A stretch of DNA of 59,605 nt from Pseudomonas sp. Bc-h (GTDB lineage: Bacteria > Pseudomonadota > Gammaproteobacteria > Pseudomonadales > Pseudomonadaceae), in the NCBI RefSeq assembly GCF_002080045.1, contig NZ_MUIN01000019.1, forward strand, positions 1-59,605, given 5' to 3'. The translations under genes and the position numbers were made by a program. The notes under the pieces were generated by a model. That model worked only from the letters and a program-made list of their open reading frames with translations. It was not told the DNA's origin and ran no database searches. Each line of letters starts with the position of its first letter. Position 1 is the first letter of the stretch. Shown one piece after another: positions 26,764-34,097 of this stretch.

Positions 26764-27072
26764 TCACTCGCCGCTTGCACCGCTGCAATCGCTGTCTATC
26801 TCCTTCACCAGAGCGTTCTGCTGGAACAACTGCAGATGCACCTGGCATTTCGCACCGGACGGCAAGCTGATGCTCACGCTGTTGGCCGGCACTCCACTCT
26901 GAACGTCGCCCTGCTGATTGATGCTCGAAGTCCCGTGCACACTGCTCTGGCTGACCGTCATGCGGTACTGCAGCGTCAGCGGCTCCGGGTTCTCGATGTG
27001 CGGACGGATCATCACCATCGCGCCATTGCGCTGGCTGTCGATCGATACCGCCAGTTGCGAAAAATCCATCAT
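26764..27072 (-). CDS. Curli assembly chaperone CsgC/CsgH-like
   Basis: A 102-residue protein, last in the curli operon. It is rich in beta-strand pattern (VSIDSQRNGAMVMIRPHI, then LQYRMTVSQS) and has two cysteines (AKCQVHLQLFQ, DSDCSG). CsgC of E. coli and CsgH of other groups are small periplasmic chaperones that stop CsgA from forming fibres too early. No signal peptide is seen from the predicted start MMDFSQLAV, which is odd for a periplasmic chaperone: either the true start is elsewhere or the protein acts in the cytoplasm. AGAGG lies at the end of csgB, 10 bases before the start. Confidence 0.65.
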   Translation of the reverse strand: MMDFSQLAVSIDSQRNGAMVMIRPHIENPEPLTLQYRMTVSQSSVHGTSSINQQGDVQSGVPANSVSISLPSGAKCQVHLQLFQQNALVKEIDSDCSGASGE

Positions 27073-27077
27073 CGGTT

Positions 27078-27587
27078 TTACCTCTGGGTCGCGCTGGCTT
27101 TCATGTTATCGCCGTACTGAGTGACCGAGACGGTGCCGCCGAACCCCGCCTGATTGACGCTCGCCTGGTTGGACTGCCCGTACTGCCCCACGAATGCCTG
27201 ATTGTAGGCGCCGTTCTGCACCACGTTGGCCGAGTTGTCGGTGCCGTGCTGGGCGACGCCGGTCTGGTTGTTGTTGCCTGACTGATTGACCTGGGCGCTG
27301 TTGTCCGAGCCGCTCTGCTGCGCGGTGATGGCGTTATTCGCACCGCTTTGATTGATCACGGCCTGGTTGCGATTGCCGGACTGGCTCTGGTTGATGCGTT
27401 GTGTCGCGCCGCTCTGATCGACCCGGGTCCGGTTGTTCGAACCGATCTGCGAAATCGTCGACACGCTGTTGCCGACGGTGATGTCGGAGTAGCGTTCCTC
27501 GCGCACCAGATCGGCTGCCTGGCACAGGGTGCTGCCGAGCAACAAAGCTGCGGCGACCCATGGATATCCGTTATTTCTGCGTGACAT
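27078..27587 (-). CDS. csgB: Curli nucleator subunit CsgB
   Basis: A 169-residue secreted protein with a signal peptide (VAAALLLGSTLCQA, cut before ADLV). The rest is curlin-type repeats with the pattern S/N-x5-Q-x-G-x-x-N: ISQIGSNNRTRVDQSGA, INQSQSGNRNQAVINQSG, NQSGNNNQTGVAQHG and so on. CsgB sits on the cell surface and seeds CsgA fibres. Its start overlaps the end of csgG by 17 bases and it is followed after 5 bases by the chaperone gene. CsgB rather than CsgA is inferred from the smaller size, the longer leader region and the position next to csgG. Confidence 0.85.
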   Translation of the reverse strand: MSRRNNGYPWVAAALLLGSTLCQAADLVREERYSDITVGNSVSTISQIGSNNRTRVDQSGATQRINQSQSGNRNQAVINQSGANNAITAQQSGSDNSAQVNQSGNNNQTGVAQHGTDNSANVVQNGAYNQAFVGQYGQSNQASVNQAGFGGTVSVTQYGDNMKASATQR

Positions 27588-28473
27588 TCTTGTCTCCAGT
27601 CGGCAGCAGCTCTCTATCGGCTTCGGCCATTGGCAGGGTGGTCATTTGCTCGTCGTAGCTCTTCAGATAGCTCTGCAACAACGGCTTGTTCAGATCGTCA
27701 GGGTTCTTCAGGTTCCAGCTACCCTCGCGGGCACCTTGGGCAATCATGTGGATCAACGCGGTTTCGATGGCTTCGCGCACGCATTGCTGCACCGGCTCGT
27801 TACGCGACAAGCCCGTTTCCACTTCCAGCAGATGCTTGAGCGAAACGAACTTGAAGATGCCGAAGTCCACCTGAATCGAGAACACGGTCTTGGTGGTGGT
27901 AATGCTCTGGATGATGTCGCCGGTGCGGATGTCGATGGCGCGCAGGTTCACGGTCACCTGGTCCTGGCGGTACAGCTCCGAAGGTCCAATGCCCAGGTAG
28001 CGCACACCGATGCCGCCGGTTCTGACGTTGCTTTCATAGGCGACGATGGCGCCTTCGATGATCATGTTGGCAGGACGCAGGGCGGGCAGTTGGACCTGAG
28101 CCTGGTCTTGCGGTTGCTCCAGGGCGCGGATGATCTTGCGCTCGGTGAGCAGGTCTTGCAGGTTTTCGCGTTCCACCGGTTTAAACCAGCGCGAATCACG
28201 CAGTGCGGTGATCAGCAGCGACGCGGCGCCCTGTGTCACCGACGTTGAAAACGAGCTGTCCGGCGACGGTTTGTATTGACCGGTCTGGTCTCGCAGCCCG
28301 TACACCGCAACGCTTATGGGGCCTGCCGGAGCGGGCAGGTGGGTCAGGTCACGCAGGCTCTGTGTAGGTGGCGAGAGCGTGGCCTTGGAAATGGTCGCAG
28401 CAGGACGCGAAGTGGCACAGCCGGCAATTAGCATTACGGCAGAGACAATCAATGTTAACGAACGGACGCGCAT
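27571..28473 (-). CDS. csgG: Curli secretion channel lipoprotein CsgG
   Basis: A 300-residue outer-membrane lipoprotein that forms the nonameric pore for curlin export. The leader ends in the lipobox LIAGC at residues 15-19. It is followed by the CsgG signature PISVAVYGLRDQTGQYKPS, then VTQGAASLLITALRDSRWF, ENLQDLLTERKII and the membrane-hairpin strands VRYLGIGPSELYRQDQVTVN. The extra C-terminal tail after residue 270 is hydrophilic. A good ribosome binding site (AGGAAG) precedes the ATG, which lies 15 bases after the terminator behind csgA. Confidence 0.95.
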   Translation of the reverse strand: MRVRSLTLIVSAVMLIAGCATSRPAATISKATLSPPTQSLRDLTHLPAPAGPISVAVYGLRDQTGQYKPSPDSSFSTSVTQGAASLLITALRDSRWFKPVERENLQDLLTERKIIRALEQPQDQAQVQLPALRPANMIIEGAIVAYESNVRTGGIGVRYLGIGPSELYRQDQVTVNLRAIDIRTGDIIQSITTTKTVFSIQVDFGIFKFVSLKHLLEVETGLSRNEPVQQCVREAIETALIHMIAQGAREGSWNLKNPDDLNKPLLQSYLKSYDEQMTTLPMAEADRELLPTGDKNVTQK

Positions 28474-28487
28474 TCTTTTTCTTCCTA

Positions 28488-28521
28488 CAAAGAAAACCCC
28501 GCCGGTGGCCCGGCGGGGTAA
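28488..28521 (-). terminator. Intrinsic terminator between csgA and csgG
   Basis: On the minus strand ACCCCGCCGGGCC is mirrored by CCGGCGGGG and followed by TTTTCTTT. It is inside the operon, just after csgA, and could limit downstream csgG-csgB-csgC messages relative to csgE-csgF-csgA. Confidence 0.8.
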
Positions 28522-28527
28522 GACATC

Positions 28528-29553
28528 TTAGTGTTGGTAGACAGTTGCGACGTTGCCGCCACCGCCAGACTGGCTGACGTTGGCGACCATGTTGTTGCCC
28601 GATTGAGTTACGCCGACCACGTTGGCAGCGCTGAGAAAGCCCGAGCTTGAGCCAGTCTGGCTGACGGTCGCGCGGTTGCTGTTGCCGGTCTGCAACAGGG
28701 TTTCTTCGTTGTAGTTGCCAGTCTGGGTGCTGGACGCATAGTTGTTGTCGCCACGTTGCTGAACGTTGGCGTAATGCGAGTCACCGCTCTGGTACAGACC
28801 GGCGGTGTTGTAGTCCCCGCGCTGGGCTGCGGTGGCAGAGCTGTTGGTGGCGCTGGTCTGCTGAACGTTGCCCAGGTTGTTGTTGCCGTTCTGGGTCAGG
28901 TTGGCAGACGTGTAGATGCGGCTGTTCTGCTGCGAAACGTTACCGGTGTTGGAGTTGCCGGTCTGGCTCAGGCCAGCGGTCACGTTGCCCTGGTTGCCCT
29001 GTTGCGAGATACCGCCCAGGTTGTAGTTGCCCGACTGGGTGAGGGTCGCGCCGACGATGGTGTTGTTGCCCGATTGCGAGGTGGTCGCGGTGTTGTTGTT
29101 ACCGTTGCCCTGAGTGATGCTGGCGCTGGTACGGGTGTTGGTGTCCTGGCCGATGGTCGCGGTGTTGTACGCCGACGATTGATCCAGAGTTGCCGACTGG
29201 CCGAGGGTGTAGCTGCCGCCGGTCTGGTTGATCGCGCCGCTGTTGTTGTTGCCGGACTGCTTGGCAGCGGCGTTGTTGTAGTAGCCGCCCTGATTGATGT
29301 TCAGGGTGCTGGAAGTCGCGGTCTGGCTGATCGGGGTACCGGCGAAACGACCGGAAGCCTGGGTGCCGGCGTTGTTCTGGCCGCCTTTCTGGTTGACGTT
29401 GACGATCGAACCGGTCGCGCCTTGCTGGTCGACGTTCAAGCTGTTGCTGGAGCCGTCCTGAGTGGTATTGACGGTACTGTTGTCAGCCATTGCAGCGCCA
29501 GACAGTGCAACCAGAACAGCGATAGACAGAAGGGATTTACGTGCGTGCATCAT
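28528..29553 (-). CDS. csgA: Major curlin subunit CsgA, repeat-expanded
   Basis: A 341-residue secreted amyloid subunit with a signal peptide (SLLSIAVLVALSGAAMA, cut before DNST). The mature part is almost entirely Gln/Asn/Gly-rich curlin repeats, with about 28 Gln-centred strand motifs of the form x-Q-x-G-x-x-N (for example QSGNYNLGGISQQGN). E. coli CsgA has five repeats (ten strands) in 151 residues, so this protein is more than twice as long. It would stack as an unusually wide or tall beta-solenoid. It ends in YQH, like other curlins. A terminator follows directly. Confidence 0.92.
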   Translation of the reverse strand: MMHARKSLLSIAVLVALSGAAMADNSTVNTTQDGSSNSLNVDQQGATGSIVNVNQKGGQNNAGTQASGRFAGTPISQTATSSTLNINQGGYYNNAAAKQSGNNNSGAINQTGGSYTLGQSATLDQSSAYNTATIGQDTNTRTSASITQGNGNNNTATTSQSGNNTIVGATLTQSGNYNLGGISQQGNQGNVTAGLSQTGNSNTGNVSQQNSRIYTSANLTQNGNNNLGNVQQTSATNSSATAAQRGDYNTAGLYQSGDSHYANVQQRGDNNYASSTQTGNYNEETLLQTGNSNRATVSQTGSSSGFLSAANVVGVTQSGNNMVANVSQSGGGGNVATVYQH

Positions 29554-29617
29554 GAGCTTCCTTTTTCAGTTTTTATGCTTCGGGTTTGGGGTGTCGCGAA
29601 CTTTTCTACGGCAGGTC

Positions 29618-30058
29618 TTACGGTTGATTCACTTGAAACTGGGTGGTCTGCCCGGTGTTCTTGTCGGTGGTGACAATCTGCAGCAGGCCGCCCTGAAGGT
29701 TGGTGATCGAGATGCGGAAGTCGGTGGTTTCCACGATCCCCGGTACCAACTGGCCATTGGGGCCGACGATGCTTGAGGTCACCGCCGAAGACACCCGGCT
29801 GAGAATCGCGCTCTGCAACATGCTGTTGAACTGGGTCAGCGCGGTCTGGCCAGAGGCCGAGGACGACGATTTTTCGGTGAAGTGGTTCTGCGCCTGGGCC
29901 TGGTTCAACAGCACGGGACCGTTGAGTGGGTTGCCACCGAACGAGGGGTTGTTGGGCACGTAGGCCAGTTCGCTGGCTTGGGCGCTGACAAATGCGCCGG
30001 ACACCAGTGCCAGGCTGACTACGACCAGAGACATCCGCTGCATATCCATACCTTTCAT
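29618..30058 (-). CDS. csgF: Curli assembly/nucleation factor CsgF
   Basis: A 146-residue secreted protein that binds the CsgG pore and holds CsgB at the surface. It has a signal peptide (residues 7-29, SLVVVSLALVSGAFVSAQAS) and then the CsgG-binding N-terminus ELAYVPNNPSFGGNPLNG, typical of CsgF, followed by QAQAQNHFTEKS. The C-terminal half contains FRISITNLQGGLLQIVTTD. Its ATG overlaps the csgE stop (ATGA), so the two are translationally coupled. Confidence 0.93.
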   Translation of the reverse strand: MKGMDMQRMSLVVVSLALVSGAFVSAQASELAYVPNNPSFGGNPLNGPVLLNQAQAQNHFTEKSSSSASGQTALTQFNSMLQSAILSRVSSAVTSSIVGPNGQLVPGIVETTDFRISITNLQGGLLQIVTTDKNTGQTTQFQVNQP

Positions 30059-30498
30059 AGTTCGTCGCGCCCCAGGTCCGGGTCGCCGAAAAATTGTGCG
30101 AGTTGGTAATCGAGAATCGCCTGGTAGACCTGCGCGGCGGCATCTGCACCGATCGCAGGGATCAAGGTGCGGTTGGGCGGCAGGAACATCGAAAACAGAC
30201 GGCGATTGCCGTAGTCGACGAACACCTGGCTGCCAAGACGTGCGGTCGGACGTTCGCTGATGGCGACGGTGAACGTGCCGTCCTCGTCCTTGTCGCGCCA
30301 GGCGCTGGCAAAACTGTCGTAAAACGTACGGCCGGCCATGGTCATGGTCTGGCCGATGACAATGCCGCCGACATCACGGCGGTTGAGCGTGCGCTGTTGG
30401 TCAACCGTGGCGGAAGTGTTCACGCTCGGTTGTGCAAACAGCGGGGCTGTCACGCACAGTTGCAAGAACAAGACACACAAAGCTCGTGAATACGTCAT
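30055..30498 (-). CDS. csgE: Curli export gatekeeper CsgE
   Basis: A 147-residue secreted protein that caps the periplasmic side of CsgG and guides CsgA to it. The signal peptide is ALCVLFLQLCVTAPLFAQ. The mature part has the CsgE pattern GGIVIGQTMTMAGRTFYDSF, then FTVAISERPTARLGSQVFVDYGNRRLF and LDYQLAQFFGDPDLG. It is the first gene of the operon here, so the operon promoter lies in the AT-rich region upstream. Confidence 0.93.
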   Translation of the reverse strand: MTYSRALCVLFLQLCVTAPLFAQPSVNTSATVDQQRTLNRRDVGGIVIGQTMTMAGRTFYDSFASAWRDKDEDGTFTVAISERPTARLGSQVFVDYGNRRLFSMFLPPNRTLIPAIGADAAAQVYQAILDYQLAQFFGDPDLGRDEL

Positions 30499-31285
30499 GT
30501 TTGTAAGGTCGGTGACACAAAGTTGGTACTTGTTATATATGAATAATTCCTCTTTGCCACTACTTAACTAAAAATAAATTAATTATTTTTATTGGCGTCA
30601 AATTCCGTTCGGTTTTTTAGTTGGTTCAATAGAGCCTCAATGAAGGCTGGGGCAAAACCATGGCGTCAATTTAATATGTCCGTGATTAGGCCTAAGCCCC
30701 TGTAATCGTTGGTGTGTGGCGGGGCGGGGGTGTGCTATCCGTTTGGGTGGTGCTCAATTTTATATATGGGGTGTTTAAGTTTTAATGTTGTCGGGATTTT
30801 TTTTAAAGCTTTGGTGGCCAGTTGTTTAAATGCTGGTGTCAACAATGCTTCCTATTTAGATATTTTCTAACTCGAGGCTCTTGCTAATACGGTCAGGCGC
30901 AAAGTATGTGTTTGTCACAGGAGGTTTGGAACTTTATCGTGCCGTCTAAGTTGTTTTCCTCTCGTCATCTTAAAAGCCTGACTTTCGGAATACCCGTCTG
31001 GGACGCGGGTTGGATCCATGGAGCAATTTATAACGGGGCAGGTTGAATACGTGTCCGATGTTCGCGCTGTAGCAAATGCGCACAAGAAAATCAGAATTTT
31101 TCTCATTCCAGAAACAGTACGAGCAGCATTGAAAAATGATGCCTCTACGCCACTATTTAATCGGACCGTTGGCGTATCACCGCTTCGCGACAGTGACATT
31201 GCGTTACATGACCGGGCGCCTACAGCTTGATCGCCTGAACTGATAAACTGCGCGCCCATTACGCCTGACCCGCCTGACCGCCCAG
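30499..31285. other. AT-rich regulatory region upstream of the curli operon; no csgD
   Basis: 787 bases, strikingly poorer in G+C than the rest of the window from 30520 to about 30960 (runs such as TAAAAATAAATTAATTA and TTTTATATATGG). It must hold the curli promoter and that of dusA. No csgD-type LuxR regulator is encoded. Such AT-rich intergenic DNA is a usual target of H-NS-like proteins (MvaT/MvaU in pseudomonads). Only a doubtful 70-codon frame (31018-31230) is present. Confidence 0.7.
31018..31230 (+). CDS. Doubtful 70-residue open frame
   Basis: A 70-codon frame (MEQFITGQVEYVSDVRAVAN at its start) between the curli operon and dusA. I recognise no family, signal peptide or membrane segment. 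No clear ribosome binding site precedes the ATG, and an equally long frame runs on the other strand. It may be a remnant of a gene that once occupied this gap, or chance. Confidence 0.2.
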   Translation: MEQFITGQVEYVSDVRAVANAHKKIRIFLIPETVRAALKNDASTPLFNRTVGVSPLRDSDIALHDRAPTA

Positions 31286-32296
31286 ATGCTGCCAATGACC
31301 GCTCCACGTACCGCCAGCCAGCCGACCGAACCTTCCCGCCGCTTTTCCGTGGCGCCGATGATGGACTGGACTGACCGCCACTGCCGATTCTTCCTGCGCC
31401 TGCTGTCGAAGAGCGCGCTGCTGTACACCGAGATGGTCACCACCGGCGCATTGCTCCACGGCGACAGCGAACGCTTCCTGCGGCACGATCAAAGCGAGCA
31501 CCCGCTGGCCCTGCAACTGGGCGGCAGCAACCCGGCGGACCTCGCAGCCAGTGCGCGTCTGGCACAGGCCGCAGGTTACGACGAGGTCAACCTCAATGTC
31601 GGCTGCCCGAGCGACCGGGTGCAGAACAACATGATCGGTGCGGTGCTCATGGGCCACCCGCAACTGGTCGCCGACTGCGTGAAGGCCATGCGTGATGCCG
31701 TTTCGATCCCGGTGACTGTCAAACACCGCATCGGCATCAATGGCCGCGACAGCTACGAGCAACTCTGTGAATTCGTCGGCACGGTTCGCGACGCGGGCTG
31801 CACCAGTTTCACCGTCCATGCCCGTATCGCCATCCTCGAAGGCCTGTCACCCAAGGAAAACCGCGATATCCCGCCACTTCGCTACGAAGTCGCCGCGCAG
31901 CTCAAGCAGGATTTCCCCGATCTGGAGTTCATCCTCAATGGCGGCATCAAGACCCTTGAGCAATGCCAGGAGCACCTGAAAACCTTCGACGGCGTGATGC
32001 TCGGTCGCGAGGCGTACCACAACCCCTACCTGCTGGCGGAAGTCGACCGAGAACTGTTCGGCGGCAGCGAACCACAGATCACCCGCGCCCAGGCGCTGGC
32101 GCAGCTACGTCCCTATGTCGAAGCCCACCTGCGCGACGGCGGCTCCATGCACCACATCACCCGCCACGTGCTCGGCCTGGGCACCGGCTTCCCCGGCGCA
32201 CGCAAATTCCGTCAATTGCTGTCGGTGGACATCCACAAGACCGACGACCCGTTGGGTCTGCTGGATAAGGCGGGGGAGTTGTTGGAGGGGCGATGA
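31286..32296 (+). CDS. dusA: tRNA-dihydrouridine(20/20a) synthase DusA
   Basis: A 336-residue FMN enzyme that reduces U20/U20a in the D-loop of tRNA. The N-terminal motif SVAPMMDWTDRHCR is characteristic of DusA. The catalytic Cys lies in NLNVGCPSDRVQNNMIGAVL, followed by VTVKHRIGIN, FTVHARIAILEGLSPKENR and ILNGGIKT; MLGREAYHNPY is at about residue 240. An alternative ATG three codons later is equally plausible, and neither has a convincing ribosome binding site. The 5' end of dusA is a known insertion target for a family of site-specific integrases. A copy of that 5' motif lies inverted just after this gene. Confidence 0.96.
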   Translation: MLPMTAPRTASQPTEPSRRFSVAPMMDWTDRHCRFFLRLLSKSALLYTEMVTTGALLHGDSERFLRHDQSEHPLALQLGGSNPADLAASARLAQAAGYDEVNLNVGCPSDRVQNNMIGAVLMGHPQLVADCVKAMRDAVSIPVTVKHRIGINGRDSYEQLCEFVGTVRDAGCTSFTVHARIAILEGLSPKENRDIPPLRYEVAAQLKQDFPDLEFILNGGIKTLEQCQEHLKTFDGVMLGREAYHNPYLLAEVDRELFGGSEPQITRAQALAQLRPYVEAHLRDGGSMHHITRHVLGLGTGFPGARKFRQLLSVDIHKTDDPLGLLDKAGELLEGR

Positions 32297-32299
32297 GGG

Positions 32300-32342
32300 G
32301 GCAATGTCGATCGGTCCAGTCCATCATTGGGCTGATCGAATG
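32300..32342 (-). pseudogene. Inverted fossil of a dusA 5' end
   Basis: On the minus strand these 43 bases encode SISPMMDWTDRHC, matching SVAPMMDWTDRHC of the dusA start (31346-31385). The DNA shares the run ATGATGGACTGGAC but differs at third positions (ACC/ACT, GAT/GAC, CGA/CGC, CAT/CAC), so it derives from a diverged dusA rather than a recent copy. It fills the gap between the dusA stop and the end of the converging DUF4157-like gene. No other part of a second dusA remains. Confidence 0.7.
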
Positions 32343-32344
32343 CC

Positions 32345-32935
32345 TCAAGGATCTAGCCCCCGCAACACGCGTCCAACCTCCGTCTGTACCTGATAAGCCG
32401 GCGCCTCCACCGCATTGAAATCCTGGGTATAGCGCTGGGCGAAGCCATTCACGCCCCATTCCTGATACTGCTGCACATGCTTGAGTTCGTGGGCCCAGAG
32501 GGCGACGTTGGTTTCTGCTGCTTCAGCGGTGCGGAAGACGATGATGTCGACCAGCGTCACGGCGCCGATATCGGGGTTTTGCATCATGGCGCTCGCGGCG
32601 CTGAGTTCGCCGTTGTCACCGACCTTATAAAGAGCTGCGTCGAGCACGCTGGGTGGATACCAGCGCAGCAGTTGCTCGCGGATGGCGTCGGGGATCGGCT
32701 GGGTGCCACTGATGGCCGCTTCGGCGCGGGACTGGCTGAGCCAGAGCGCCAGCGCCGGGCCCGCAACCTGTGTGATTTCGGTGGGCATGCCGCTGCCGAG
32801 GATCTGTCCGACGTCGGGAAGGCAGATGCAGCCGTTGAGGCAGATGAGTTTTTCGCCTGCCGGGCAGGAGGCGGGTTCGGCTATGGCGCTGCTGTTCAGG
32901 CAGAACAGCAGCAGGGCAAGGAAGATAACGCGCAT
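32345..32935 (-). CDS. Small secreted DUF4157-like protein
   Basis: A 196-residue protein with a signal peptide (FLALLLFCLNSSAIAEP), a Cys-rich N-terminus (CPAGEKLICLNGCICLP) and a metallopeptidase-like HELKHVQQYQEWGVNGFA near residue 148. The HExxH-type helix fits the DUF4157 group, whose members are often predicted zinc-binding. The middle has PIPDAIREQLLRWYPPSVLD and an ARAxxxGDxI-like part is not clear. Role unknown. It lies 25 bases after xylH on the same strand, which may be chance. Confidence 0.7.
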   Translation of the reverse strand: MRVIFLALLLFCLNSSAIAEPASCPAGEKLICLNGCICLPDVGQILGSGMPTEITQVAGPALALWLSQSRAEAAISGTQPIPDAIREQLLRWYPPSVLDAALYKVGDNGELSAASAMMQNPDIGAVTLVDIIVFRTAEAAETNVALWAHELKHVQQYQEWGVNGFAQRYTQDFNAVEAPAYQVQTEVGRVLRGLDP

Positions 32936-32960
32936 CGGGATTCGGCAGTGTGCCCCTCTG

Positions 32961-34097
32961 TTATCGCCGTCCGGTGCGCGTACTCACATCCACCCACACC
33001 GCCAGCACCAGAATGCTGCCTTTGACGATCATCTGCCAGTAGCTGTCGACGTCGAGCATGGACATGCCGTTGTCCAGGCTGGTGATGACCAGCGCGCCGA
33101 GCAGTGCACCATAAACGGTACCCGAACCGCCGCGCATCGAAGTGCCGCCGATGAAGCAGGCGGCGATGGCGTCGAGTTCGCCCATGTTGCCGGCCGAAGG
33201 TGATCCCGCTGCAAGACGCGCGGTGTTGACCAGACCCGCCAAGGCGCACATCACGCCCATGATGCCGAAGATCCATAATTTGACTGCCTGCACGTTAATG
33301 CCCGACAGCCGCGTGGCTTCCATGTTGCTGCCCACCGAATAGATGCGGCGGCCGAACACGGTCTGGCTGGTGATGTAGCTGAACACGCCGAGCAACACCA
33401 ACAGCAGCAGGACCGGCACCGGAATGCCGTCGTAGCTGTTGAGGGTGTAGACGAACCCGGCCAGCACCGCGCCGATGGCGACCACGCGCAACACATCCCG
33501 CACCAGCGAGTGCGCGGCCAGGCCATGCAACGCGCGATTGTGGCGCTGACGCCAGGTGAGGAACAGGGTCAGGGCGAACAGCAGAACGCCAAGCGTTACG
33601 CCTGCCAACGGTGGCAGATAACCCTGACCGACATAGACCAGTTGCGGGGAGACCGGCGCGATGGTGGTGCCGCCGGTGATGCCCAGCAAGATCCCGCGAA
33701 ACGCCAGCATCCCGCCAAGGCCGACAATAAAGGAGGGAATGCGCAAGTAAGCGGTCATGCAGCCGTTGGCGAGACCGATCAACAGCCCGCACAGCGCCAC
33801 GACCGCCAGGTTCACTGGCAGCGGCACGTGGTACACCACGTCGAGAATCGCCGCGACCCCGCCGAGCAAGCCGAGCAACGAACCCACGGACAGATCGATC
33901 TCGCCGCTGATGATCACCAGCACCATGCCGCAGGCAAGAATTCCGGTGATCGACATCTGCCGCAGCAGGTTCGACAGGTTGCGCGGGGTGAGGAAGCCAC
34001 CCTCGGTCTGCCAACTGAAGAACAGCCAGATGAACGCGATGGCGATGACCAGCGCGAGCATCTTGTAGCGGGTGAAGAGTTGTTTGACCTGATTCAT
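32961..34097 (-). CDS. xylH: Xylose ABC transporter permease XylH
   Basis: A 378-residue inner-membrane permease with about ten hydrophobic segments. It has the sugar-permease motifs GMVLVIISGEIDLSVGSLLG, NGCMTAYLRIPSFIVGLGGM and AALVNTARL-like LAGLVNTARLAAGSPSAG near the C-terminus. It immediately follows xylG (one base apart) and would import D-xylose with XylF and XylG. The gene order A-F-G-H in one direction identifies the sugar. Confidence 0.94.
   Translation of the reverse strand: MNQVKQLFTRYKMLALVIAIAFIWLFFSWQTEGGFLTPRNLSNLLRQMSITGILACGMVLVIISGEIDLSVGSLLGLLGGVAAILDVVYHVPLPVNLAVVALCGLLIGLANGCMTAYLRIPSFIVGLGGMLAFRGILLGITGGTTIAPVSPQLVYVGQGYLPPLAGVTLGVLLFALTLFLTWRQRHNRALHGLAAHSLVRDVLRVVAIGAVLAGFVYTLNSYDGIPVPVLLLLVLLGVFSYITSQTVFGRRIYSVGSNMEATRLSGINVQAVKLWIFGIMGVMCALAGLVNTARLAAGSPSAGNMGELDAIAACFIGGTSMRGGSGTVYGALLGALVITSLDNGMSMLDVDSYWQMIVKGSILVLAVWVDVSTRTGRR

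Noticed and set aside
30915..31307. 130-codon minus-strand frame between csgE and dusA, considered as a csgD remnant
   Set aside because: No helix-turn-helix or receiver motif, and it overlaps the dusA start region.
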